Below are positions 7,623 through 15,392 of a stretch of 64,000 bases of DNA, one piece after another. The position numbers and the translations under genes were made by a program. The notes under the pieces are model-generated. The model was given only the letters and a program-made list of their open reading frames with translations, did not search any database and had not been told where the DNA came from. The DNA lies in NCBI RefSeq assembly GCF_000531125.1, contig NZ_CBTK010000212.1:1-64000 (forward strand), in the 5' to 3' direction. Source of the DNA: Candidatus Contendobacter odensis Run_B_J11 (GTDB taxonomy: Bacteria; Pseudomonadota; Gammaproteobacteria; Competibacterales; Competibacteraceae). The first letter of the stretch is position 1; every line of letters begins with the position of its first letter.

Positions 7623-8525
7623 CTATTCTGCCGCCGGTTTGATCTCTGGAACCGGGATGCCGTGCTGCCGGCAAGCGGCAGTCAAGGTGTTGAGCAGCAG
7701 ACACGCTATCGTCATTGGCCCGACTCCACCGGGAACCGGAGTGATCGCGCCCGCCACCTCAACCGCCGAGGCAAATTCCACGTCGCCCACCAGCCGGCCT
7801 TTACCGTCCGGGGTCGGGAGGCGGTTGATTCCGACATCAATGACCGTCGCTCCCGGTTGCAGCCAGTCGCCCTTGACCATTTCCGGCCGCCCTACCGCCG
7901 CCACCACAATCTCCGCCCGCCGACATTCCGCCGCCAGATCGCGGGTACGGGAATGAGCCATCGTGACCGTGCAATGCTCGCGCAGCAGCAGCGCCGCCAT
8001 TGGCTTGCCGACGATATTGGAACGCCCTAACACCACGGCCCGTTTGCCCGCCAGATCGCCTAATTGATCCTTGAGCAACATCAGGCAACCCAGCGGGGTA
8101 CACGGCACCATCGCAGCCCCTCCCACCGCCAGCAGGCCGGCATTGAGCGGGTGAAAACCATCCACATCCTTGCTCACCGCAATCGCTTCGATCACCGCCT
8201 CTGGATTAATCTGCTTGGGCAGCGGCAGTTGCACCAGAATCCCGTTGACCGCCGGGTCCTGATTCAACCCGGCAATGCACGCCAATAACTCGGTCTGGCT
8301 CGCGGTCACCGGCAATCGCTGCTCGAAAGAGTTCATGCCCGTTTCCCGCGCCTGCCGACCCTTGTTGCGGACGTAAATCTGGCTGGCGGGATCTTCGCCC
8401 ACCAGCACCACCGCCAGACCGGGGGTGATACCGTGATCAGCTTTGAGTTGGGTAATCTGCGCGGTGATGCCGGTGCGCAACCGGGCAGCGAAACTTTTAC
8501 CGTCAATGATGGTGGCCGTGGCCAT
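7623..8525 (-). CDS. folD: Bifunctional methylene-THF dehydrogenase/cyclohydrolase FolD
   Basis: 300 residues, the normal FolD length. It interconverts 5,10-methylene-, methenyl- and 10-formyl-tetrahydrofolate with NADP, in the cytosol. Motifs: [14 protein letters not shown] with catalytic Tyr51/Lys55, [10 protein letters not shown] (95-104), KDVDGFHP with Asp122, and the NADP site GRSNIVGKP (167-175); C-terminal [11 protein letters not shown] is intact. The ATG at 8525 has GAGG 8 bp upstream; the open frame continues 21 codons further but without support. Stands alone, divergent from the acyltransferase gene. Confidence 0.95.
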   Translation of the reverse strand: MATATIIDGKSFAARLRTGITAQITQLKADHGITPGLAVVLVGEDPASQIYVRNKGRQARETGMNSFEQRLPVTASQTELLACIAGLNQDPAVNGILVQLPLPKQINPEAVIEAIAVSKDVDGFHPLNAGLLAVGGAAMVPCTPLGCLMLLKDQLGDLAGKRAVVLGRSNIVGKPMAALLLREHCTVTMAHSRTRDLAAECRRAEIVVAAVGRPEMVKGDWLQPGATVIDVGINRLPTPDGKGRLVGDVEFASAVEVAGAITPVPGGVGPMTIACLLLNTLTAACRQHGIPVPEIKPAAE

Positions 8526-8700
8526 GAGATTCCTCGTGATAGACACTTTACTTCGAGTGGCAGGGTGAATTAATTGGGTAAATATCACAAAAAAACAGCG
8601 AGCGCGATTGCCCGGCGTTGCCTCTCACCTTGTCTTGTCTGTAACTTGCCCGTAATCTTTGCGTGCTTTCCCAACTACACCCAACAGGAGTGCGCAGGCC

Positions 8701-9684
8701 GTGTCAAGTCAGGACCAGCAGATCGTGTTCGTATTTCCGGGACAGGGTTCCCAGTACGTCGGAATGGGCAGTGACCTGCTCCGCGATTTTCCAGTCGCCC
8801 AGCGGCGCTACGAACAGGCCAATGACATCGTGGGTTACGACCTTGCCAAGCTCTGCCTGGAAGGGCCGGAAGAAGACCTCAAGCTCACCCGTCACACCCA
8901 GCCCGCCCTGCTCACCCACTCGCTGGTCTGCCTGGACATTTTCCGCGAACTGACCGAGGGTCAAGTGCAACCGGCGCTAACGGCGGGTCACAGTCTCGGC
9001 GAATACTGCGCCCTGGTCGCGGCGGGCGCGCTGGATTTCGAGACTGCCCTGCGGCTGGTGCAAAAGCGCGGTGAGTGCATGGGAACTTACGGTGACGGTG
9101 AAATGCTGGCTTTCCCGCTGCACCTTGACAACATTCAGTCCTTGGCCGAGAAGCACTATTGCGCCATTGCGGCCTCCAACCTGCCCGATCAGACCGTGGT
9201 CGGCGGACGCGGCGAAGATCTCGACCGGTTGACCGAGGACGCGCTGGCTCACTTTCCCCGCAAAAAGCCGACCCGACTCAAGACCGAAGGCGCCTTCCAC
9301 ACATTCTATATGATTACCGCTGCTCTGCACTTCCGTCCGGTACTGGACGCTGCGGAGATGCATGCACCCACCCTCCGCGTCCTCTCCAACTACAGCGGAA
9401 CCCACCACGATCCCGATCCGGCCACCATCAAAACCCGGTTGTTCTATCAACTGTTCCACCCCGTCAACTGGATCGGTAACCTGGAAACCGCCTTTCGCGA
9501 CGGTGTGACCACCATGGTCGAATTTGGCGGTGGGCTGGGCAGCGGCGCGAATCCCGAGGATAAGCGCCCCAATCTGGAAAGCATGGTCAAGAAAGCGCTG
9601 CGCGGCTCGGATTACAGCGTCCACTACCACGCCGCCATCAATAGCCAAACCTTGCGTCAAACCGCAGCAGCATTACAACCATGA
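8701..9684 (+). CDS. Stand-alone malonyl/acyl-CoA:ACP transferase (FabD-like)
   Basis: 327 residues with an acyltransferase fold. FPGQGSQ (12-18), nucleophile Ser98 in GHSLGE (96-101), Arg123 in LVQKRGECM and His200 in EGAFH form the expected active site. It transfers malonyl (or another acyl) groups from CoA to ACP. The start is GTG at 8701 with AGGAG about 10 bp upstream. It is not in a fab cluster: folD is divergent upstream, and downstream come a doubtful small frame and an IS remnant. The sequence after the active site (FHTFYM, Ala-rich end) differs from housekeeping FabD, so it may serve a polyketide- or specialised lipid-type system elsewhere. Such ATs can also have other acyl specificities. 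Confidence 0.82.
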   Translation: MSSQDQQIVFVFPGQGSQYVGMGSDLLRDFPVAQRRYEQANDIVGYDLAKLCLEGPEEDLKLTRHTQPALLTHSLVCLDIFRELTEGQVQPALTAGHSLGEYCALVAAGALDFETALRLVQKRGECMGTYGDGEMLAFPLHLDNIQSLAEKHYCAIAASNLPDQTVVGGRGEDLDRLTEDALAHFPRKKPTRLKTEGAFHTFYMITAALHFRPVLDAAEMHAPTLRVLSNYSGTHHDPDPATIKTRLFYQLFHPVNWIGNLETAFRDGVTTMVEFGGGLGSGANPEDKRPNLESMVKKALRGSDYSVHYHAAINSQTLRQTAAALQP

Positions 9685-9884
9685 CCCGCATATTTGCTCA
9701 GGCTCAACGCGCCCGCCGCCTGCTTAACCAAGTCGCGATGCAACATTTGCATCGCCGTTGCGAGGCGATCCGGGTGTTGCCGGCAGCGGAACCCGCGTCT
9801 CCTACCCTGCGATCCAGCGAGAACGTCGCGCCGCAGTCCGAAACAATGGCGGCGGAACGACCCGTCTATAGAAGTCCGGTCTGA
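9681..9884 (+). CDS. Possible small protein overlapping the acyltransferase stop
   Basis: 67 codons beginning in an ATGA overlap with the acyltransferase stop, which is typical of translational coupling. Codon use is reasonable but arginine-rich and the sequence has no recognised family; it ends close to the repeat at 9910 and the IS110 remnant. It could equally be the rump of a longer gene destroyed by that insertion or a chance frame. No independent ribosome site. Confidence 0.3.
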   Translation: MTRIFAQAQRARRLLNQVAMQHLHRRCEAIRVLPAAEPASPTLRSSENVAPQSETMAAERPVYRSPV

Positions 9885-9909
9885 GTGGTGAAATCGCCGC
9901 TTCAAACCA

Positions 9910-9945
9910 CCCCGGCGCTTCGCGCCACACCTCCTTATCCAAGGA
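9910..9945. repeat. Palindromic intergenic repeat, same family as in hyfG
   Basis: CCCCGGCGCTTCGCGCC at 9910-9926 is identical to 61147-61163, and is likewise followed by a CCTCC...CCAAGGAG inverted segment. It lies immediately before the IS110 remnant. Confidence 0.6.
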
Positions 9946-9984
9946 GCAACTGTGTTGAAAACATCAGGCCCTGCACTCCTCAGG

Positions 9985-10540
<556 letters not shown>

Positions 10541-10662
10541 CAAAAACCGGAACACGGCGCTGCAAGCTCTTTAACCGGATCATGGATCCCAGAGGGGAAT
10601 CGCGCTACCACGTTCTGGGAAAATCTACCAAACTTCAAACATACAAAGGGAATTTCACAATT

Positions 10663-11502
10663 TCAGCCGGATTGCTGCATCCATCCGTTAGCAGATGCCC
10701 GCCGCAGGCAAGCCAGACTGTAGGCCAGCGCCTTGCTCATATCCTGTTGTCGCCGCAGATAAAACCGGGCGTGCGAGGCTGGGCTATAACCGACCCGCAC
10801 GCCCAAAATGGCGGGATGCTCCAGGCGGAATACATCTTCATCGGTGTCATCGTCGCCAAAGAAGATCGCCCGGCCAAAGCTCTGTTCCGCCATTAGCCGC
10901 ACCAAGGCGCTGCCCTTGTTGGTCTCGGCATCGGGAAACAGGTTAACCACCCGTTTGCCGCCGCTGATCTGCGGGGCCGGCTGCAAATTGGGCAATGCCG
11001 CGTTAATGACCGCCAGCGCCTGATCGGGATCGGCTGCGTTGCGGTAGTGCAGAGTCAGGGTGTACTGCTTGTCCTCGACCCACACCCCCGGCAGATCAAC
11101 CCGCCCCCCGCTCCAGCGCCGGGACCAGCCGGACGGGGCGACCGTCGGCAACGGCGAGACCTGCAATTGCTCCAGCCAGCCGTTTACCAGGCCCTGCACC
11201 CGTTGCAATTCGGGATGGGTCGGATCACCCCAGTCCAGCCCGTGGTTGCCGATCATGAAATCGACTTCCACCCCAGCGAGCAGGGTCGCCAGTTCAGGGC
11301 GATGCCGCCCGGACAGGACGGCCACCGGGACATAGTGGCGCAGACGGCGCACCAGCGTCTGGATGTTCACCGCCAACAGCGTCTCGCGGGGATCGCTAGC
11401 CAGCGCGGTCAGGGTGCCGTCGTAGTCCAGGGCGAACAACGGGCGCTGGCGACACCATTCGCGTAAGGCCGCGATACCGGTTTTGGAGAAGAAGGGTTGC
11501 AC
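10663..11502 (-). CDS. otsB: Trehalose-6-phosphate phosphatase OtsB
   Basis: 279-residue HAD-superfamily phosphatase releasing trehalose from trehalose 6-phosphate. DYDGTL (26-31) holds the nucleophilic Asp; further motifs are SGRHRPEL (64-71), GNHGLDW (85-91), VEDKQYTLTLHYR (142-154), NKGSAL (195-200, conserved Lys) and FFGDDDTDEDVF (215-225). The length is normal. It follows otsA by 26 bp on the same strand, completing the two-step OtsA-OtsB pathway from UDP-glucose and glucose 6-phosphate. Trehalose is an osmo- and desiccation protectant. Confidence 0.94.
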   Translation of the reverse strand: MQPFFSKTGIAALREWCRQRPLFALDYDGTLTALASDPRETLLAVNIQTLVRRLRHYVPVAVLSGRHRPELATLLAGVEVDFMIGNHGLDWGDPTHPELQRVQGLVNGWLEQLQVSPLPTVAPSGWSRRWSGGRVDLPGVWVEDKQYTLTLHYRNAADPDQALAVINAALPNLQPAPQISGGKRVVNLFPDAETNKGSALVRLMAEQSFGRAIFFGDDDTDEDVFRLEHPAILGVRVGYSPASHARFYLRRQQDMSKALAYSLACLRRASANGWMQQSG

Positions 11503-11528
11503 GAATGATTTCCCGTAGATAGAGGGGT

Positions 11529-13844
11529 TCAGGAGAGTTCTTTCAGTTGCGGCGCATTAGCGCCCAAACTGGACAGCTTGAGGGCGAAGCGGTTTTTCCG
11601 GCGCACCGTCGCCGCATCGAGCAGCATCCGGCCCGCCCAGCGGAAGATGTTGAATTCACTGACGTAGCTCCGCATCGCATGCATCCGCTCCCGCTGCTCG
11701 CTGGCCGGCATGGACAAGGCGACATGCAACGCCTCGGCGCACTGCTCGATGTCGTAGGGATTCACAATCAGCGCCTCGGTCAGTTCCCGTGAGGCGCCGG
11801 CAAACATGCTGAGAATCAACACGCCTTGTTCATCATCGCGGGCGGACAGATATTCCTTGGCGACCAGATTCATCCCGTCATGCAGGCTGCTGACCAGACA
11901 CAGCACCGCAGCGCGGAAATACTGAAAGACATCGACCGGCTCATGGTGTTCGATCTTGAGAATGATCGGTTGATAACGGCCATCGCCATACTTGATATTG
12001 ATCTGCTCGGCCATCGCCCGCACCTCGGCGTCGAAATGCTGATAGGCCGGCAGCGAGGAGCGGGACGGCGCGGCGATCTGCACAAAGGAAAACTGGCCAA
12101 TCCATTCGGGATGCTTTTCCAGCAGGCGTTCGATAGCGCGAAATCGTTCGACAATGCCCTTGGTGTAATCCAGCCGGTCAACCCCAATCCCGATCAGAAT
12201 GCCCTCAGGGATGTTGTCGCGGGCATGAATCCGCTGGAGGCATTCCGGACCAGGCGGCACCTCCGCCAACCAGCGTGGCGGCCATTCAATCGAAATCGGG
12301 TAGGGCCGCACCAGGGTGATCTTGCCGTTGTAGGAGATCGACGAGGTCTCCCGTTCGATCCGCGACTCCAGAAACCGATCCACCGTATCAATGAAATTGT
12401 CGGCGTGATAGCGGGTATGGAAACCCATGATGGTGCTGCCGAGCAAGCCTTCCAGAATCGCTTCCCGCCACGGGCAGATGCCGAAGACTTCCTGATTGGG
12501 CCAGGGAATGTGCCAGAAGGTGATGATGGTGGCTTGCGGCAACTGGGCGCGAATCATCTGCGGCAGCAGGGCAAAGTGGTAATCCTGAATCAATACCACC
12601 GGGTCGGCGCTCCGCGCATCCCGCACCACGGCATCGGCGAATTTCTGGTTGACCTTGACGTACTCCTCCCAATCCGAACCCCGGAAAATCGGGCGGGTAT
12701 GGGCGATATGGCACAACGGCCACAGCCCTTCATTAGAGAAGCCGTAGTAGTAGCCGAGTTCCTCTTCCTTGCTGAGCCAGACCCGGTGGATTTCATACTG
12801 CGGATTGTCCGGCGGCACCTTGACCCGGTCCCGTTCGTCCACCACCTCACGGTCAGCAGAGCCATTGCCGTGCGCCACCCATACCCCGGAGCAGGCCCGG
12901 ACAATCGGCTCCATCGCCGTAACCAGCCCGCTGGCCGGAAAATGGACCTCAATCTGATCGCCGACCCGACTATGGATGTAGGGCTGGCGGTTGGACACCA
13001 CAATGACTTCATCGCCGGACAGTTCAGTGGACAGGATTTCACGCAGTTTTTGCGGGGTCCAGTGCAGTTGCAGGTCGTCGCTGATAGCACGGTTATCTTC
13101 CAGATCCCGCATCAGGTTCTTGATGTCGCGCAGGATCGGTTGAAATTCCTGGTGCTGGGGCGCAACCAGGTTATCAGCAAGGCTGGGCTTGCGTACCTCG
13201 TTGAGCAGGGTTCGCATCGAATTCATCCATTCCTTGCGGCTCCAGCGGGCTACAAGCACCGCAACCAGCGAGGTCACTACGCCAATGATCAGAATCAGCG
13301 CAATCAGATAATTACGGGTGTCGCCGCTGCGCCGCTCGGCCACGCTCAGGTCATGGACGATGATCAGCCGGCTCAACCCAACCGCGACGGATGACGCGCC
13401 TTCTGCCTCGACTGACAGCGCGACCAGGGGGGTGGCAGTGATACTGAAGCGGCCCCCCTTGAGCGTCTTGGTCATCAACGGCAACGGCGTATTGGCTGAG
13501 GTTTGAGGGTCGGTGGGGATATCCTGACAAGCCAAATCCGCCGGGAACAGGATGGTTTTGAACTCCAATACATTGTTGGCATCGCAATAGCCCATGGCCA
13601 GGATGCGTTCATCCTGGGCGACCTTGTCCAGGAGCGCCTGGATCTTGCTTTTCCGCTCGCGGCCCTTCGTTAACAGCAAGGGCTGCAAGCTTTCCTGAAG
13701 GGTATTGGTCACCAGTTGGCTACGCAATTCCAGATCCTTGATAAACCAGCGCTGGGTCACTAAATCCATCACCGGAACCATCATTGCGCCAATGATCCCT
13801 AACACGATGATCAGGGGAATGACAAACTTAAGAATCAGTTTCAT
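11529..13844 (-). CDS. otsA: Membrane-anchored trehalose-6-P synthase with sensor-like N-terminus
   Basis: 771 residues, about 300 more than ordinary OtsA. Residues 5-27 and 178-200 are membrane helices enclosing a periplasmic segment of about 150 residues, followed by a HAMP-like/coiled linker (201-278), the layout of a receptor. From about 279 comes a complete GT20 catalytic domain: VVSNRQPY, SGLVTAMEP (305-313), QDYHFALLPQ, FWHIPWPNQE, GVDRLDYTKG and SLHDGMNLVAKEY. It condenses a nucleotide-activated glucose with glucose 6-phosphate at the inner face of the membrane. The first 17 bp overlap the diguanylate cyclase gene upstream; otsB follows. The fusion suggests direct sensing of an envelope or osmotic signal, which is inference. 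Confidence 0.92.
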   Translation of the reverse strand: MKLILKFVIPLIIVLGIIGAMMVPVMDLVTQRWFIKDLELRSQLVTNTLQESLQPLLLTKGRERKSKIQALLDKVAQDERILAMGYCDANNVLEFKTILFPADLACQDIPTDPQTSANTPLPLMTKTLKGGRFSITATPLVALSVEAEGASSVAVGLSRLIIVHDLSVAERRSGDTRNYLIALILIIGVVTSLVAVLVARWSRKEWMNSMRTLLNEVRKPSLADNLVAPQHQEFQPILRDIKNLMRDLEDNRAISDDLQLHWTPQKLREILSTELSGDEVIVVSNRQPYIHSRVGDQIEVHFPASGLVTAMEPIVRACSGVWVAHGNGSADREVVDERDRVKVPPDNPQYEIHRVWLSKEEELGYYYGFSNEGLWPLCHIAHTRPIFRGSDWEEYVKVNQKFADAVVRDARSADPVVLIQDYHFALLPQMIRAQLPQATIITFWHIPWPNQEVFGICPWREAILEGLLGSTIMGFHTRYHADNFIDTVDRFLESRIERETSSISYNGKITLVRPYPISIEWPPRWLAEVPPGPECLQRIHARDNIPEGILIGIGVDRLDYTKGIVERFRAIERLLEKHPEWIGQFSFVQIAAPSRSSLPAYQHFDAEVRAMAEQINIKYGDGRYQPIILKIEHHEPVDVFQYFRAAVLCLVSSLHDGMNLVAKEYLSARDDEQGVLILSMFAGASRELTEALIVNPYDIEQCAEALHVALSMPASEQRERMHAMRSYVSEFNIFRWAGRMLLDAATVRRKNRFALKLSSLGANAPQLKELS

Positions 13845-14700
13845 TTTGGTTCCAGTAGGTCATAAATTTGGCCCCGTTTTTAGAGCCTTTCTTAACGGAA
13901 TACATTAAATGGTCGGCCATTGCAATTATCCTGTCAATAGCCGGAATATTTTCAATGCAGGTTAAAACCCCAAAACTGAAAGTTACCGGCCAGTCATTTT
14001 TATCCATGACACTCATCAGATGATTTTGAATTTTGGCGATCACAATCTGTGCTGAGGCCTGATCGGTAACCGGTAGCAGCAAAATAAACTCATCACCGCC
14101 AACTCTAGCGACAATATCGCTATCACGCAAATTTTCCCTAATCGCATCGACCACTGCACAGAGCAGCTTATTACCGGCATCATGGCCTCGCGTATCGTTG
14201 ATCGCTTTAAAATTATCGACATCAATATAGGCCAGACTCAAGGCGTATCCATAGCGGATGGCACGACTAACCTCGACTTCGGCAATCTCATGGAAGGCCC
14301 GAAAATTAAGGCTTTTTGTGACAGGATCTTCGCGAGAGAGATCATGTTTTTCCAGAAGAAGGGTTTTCAATGCCCTCAACAGGAGTGCGATAATGATCAG
14401 CAAGATAAAGCGCGACAGATAATTCCAGCTATAGACCAATAGATTAGGGTAAATACGGTTTAAAAAATAATCGACCGCGAGCCAAGTCACCGCACTGAAT
14501 AGCGAGATGGCAATTGCAGTATTTTTGTTGGAAAACCACGCAGCAATAACGACCGGAAACAGGTAAAACAGTGCGAAGGTAATTTGAGACCCTGTTATAC
14601 AATCGACAACACCAATACCCATAACGCTCAGAAACGCGATGATCACCAAGACCCAATATTGCCTGTTACACATTGTTTGTAGAAAAATTTGTGAATTCAC
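13828..14700 (-). CDS. Membrane diguanylate cyclase (GGDEF)
   Basis: 290 residues with about four membrane helices (17-37, 40-56, 60-80, 93-112) and a C-terminal GGDEF domain making c-di-GMP from two GTP. The active site GGDEF is at 201-205; an allosteric inhibitory RxxD (RDSD, 192-195) sits exactly five residues before it, so product inhibition is expected. DPVTKSLNFRAF (125-136) is the usual domain start. GTG at 14700 with GGAGAG upstream is taken as start; ATG at 14673 is an alternative. Its stop overlaps the start of the otsA fusion by 17 bp, indicating coupled expression with trehalose synthesis. Confidence 0.9.
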   Translation of the reverse strand: MNSQIFLQTMCNRQYWVLVIIAFLSVMGIGVVDCITGSQITFALFYLFPVVIAAWFSNKNTAIAISLFSAVTWLAVDYFLNRIYPNLLVYSWNYLSRFILLIIIALLLRALKTLLLEKHDLSREDPVTKSLNFRAFHEIAEVEVSRAIRYGYALSLAYIDVDNFKAINDTRGHDAGNKLLCAVVDAIRENLRDSDIVARVGGDEFILLLPVTDQASAQIVIAKIQNHLMSVMDKNDWPVTFSFGVLTCIENIPAIDRIIAMADHLMYSVKKGSKNGAKFMTYWNQNETDS

Positions 14701-14843
14701 CGACTAACTCTCCGTATGATTGATGTGATACTCACGAAGGGAGGAGACGCTTTTCGCAAGGCTCATCCCCCATTCAGAATCTCTAATATTAACGACATCC
14801 GGGTACTCTACAACCGGTAAATATCCCTGAAGGAAAAATCGTC

Positions 14844-14972
14844 ATGTATCCCTACGCCATCATCGGCAATTGCCAAGTCAGTGCCTTGGTCAGTGAGCGA
14901 GCCAGCATTGACTGGTACTGTGCGCCGCGCCCCGATTCTGAACCCCTATTCGGGAAATTGCTCCTCCTGTAA
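14844..14972 (+). pseudogene. Truncated GH15 (glucoamylase/trehalase-like) 5' fragment
   Basis: After AGGA and an ATG, 38-40 codons match the very conserved start of bacterial GH15 proteins: MYPYAIIGNC, SALVSERASIDWYC, PRPDSEPLFGKLL. Homologues continue with a DP-G motif and about 550 more residues; here the frame enters a 25-bp inverted repeat at 14961 and stops at 14970. GH15 genes commonly accompany otsA/otsB, so this is the stump of a lost trehalose/glycan gene divergent from the dgc-otsAB set. Confidence 0.75.
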
Positions 14973-15106
14973 ATTTTCCTGTGATTCGCACGACGGGTTG
15001 GGTGAGTACAACGCACACCTCTCAGCAAGATCAAAGAGTTAGATGAAGCCGATGTTCTAGCCCAGGCCGCAAATCATCGCCATCACAGGAAAATTTACAG
15101 GAGGAG
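14961..15106. mobile_element. 146-bp element with perfect 25-bp terminal inverted repeats
   Basis: CTCCTCCTGTAAATTTTCCTGTGAT at 14961-14985 is exactly complementary to 15082-15106. The 96-bp interior has no gene. The left arm begins where the GH15 homology ends, so the element lies at the deletion junction. After the right arm, 15101-15145 reads EEFFRWIDSIDNES then stop, and 15021-15081 reads LSKIKELDEADVLAQAANHRH in another frame: possible scraps of other genes. The arms are shorter in this report where quoted; both are 25 bp. Confidence 0.65.
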
Positions 15107-15148
15107 TTTTTCCGCTGGATTGATTCCATCGACAACGAGTCATAAAAA

Positions 15149-15262
15149 CAGGACTTTCGCTTTCCGTCATTCCCGCGTAGGCGGGAATCCAGTAAGCCGC
15201 TGAAAAGACTGGATACCCGCTTTCGCGGGTATGACGAATTTACGGGTTTAGCGAAAGTCCTG
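15149..15262. repeat. 114-bp nested inverted-repeat element (CATTCCCGCG type)
   Basis: Outer arms CAGGACTTTCGCT (15149-15161) and AGCGAAAGTCCTG (15250-15262) are complementary; inside are the hairpins CCCGCGTAGGCGGG and CCCGCTTTCGCGGG and the complementary pair AATCCAGT / ACTGGAT. This is the widespread proteobacterial intergenic GTCATTCCCGCG repeat. A worn piece of the same family lies near 49429-49458. The remaining gap to 15392 holds only the ribosome site of the next gene. Confidence 0.68.
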
Positions 15263-15392
15263 AAAAAATTACAGCAAGCAAATGGTGCGCCGCATAAAGC
15301 TGGTTCTTACCATTCAATACCGCTGCACTGATAAATTGGCGATGACCACATAAAGCGAACGATCCCGCAGCCCCTTTCTGGAGAAACATGAC

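Noticed and set aside
11826-13394. 522-codon open frame on the plus strand opposite otsA
   Set aside because: It is antisense to a gene with complete GT20 motifs; its protein is low-complexity and matches no family. GC-rich codon bias creates such shadow frames.
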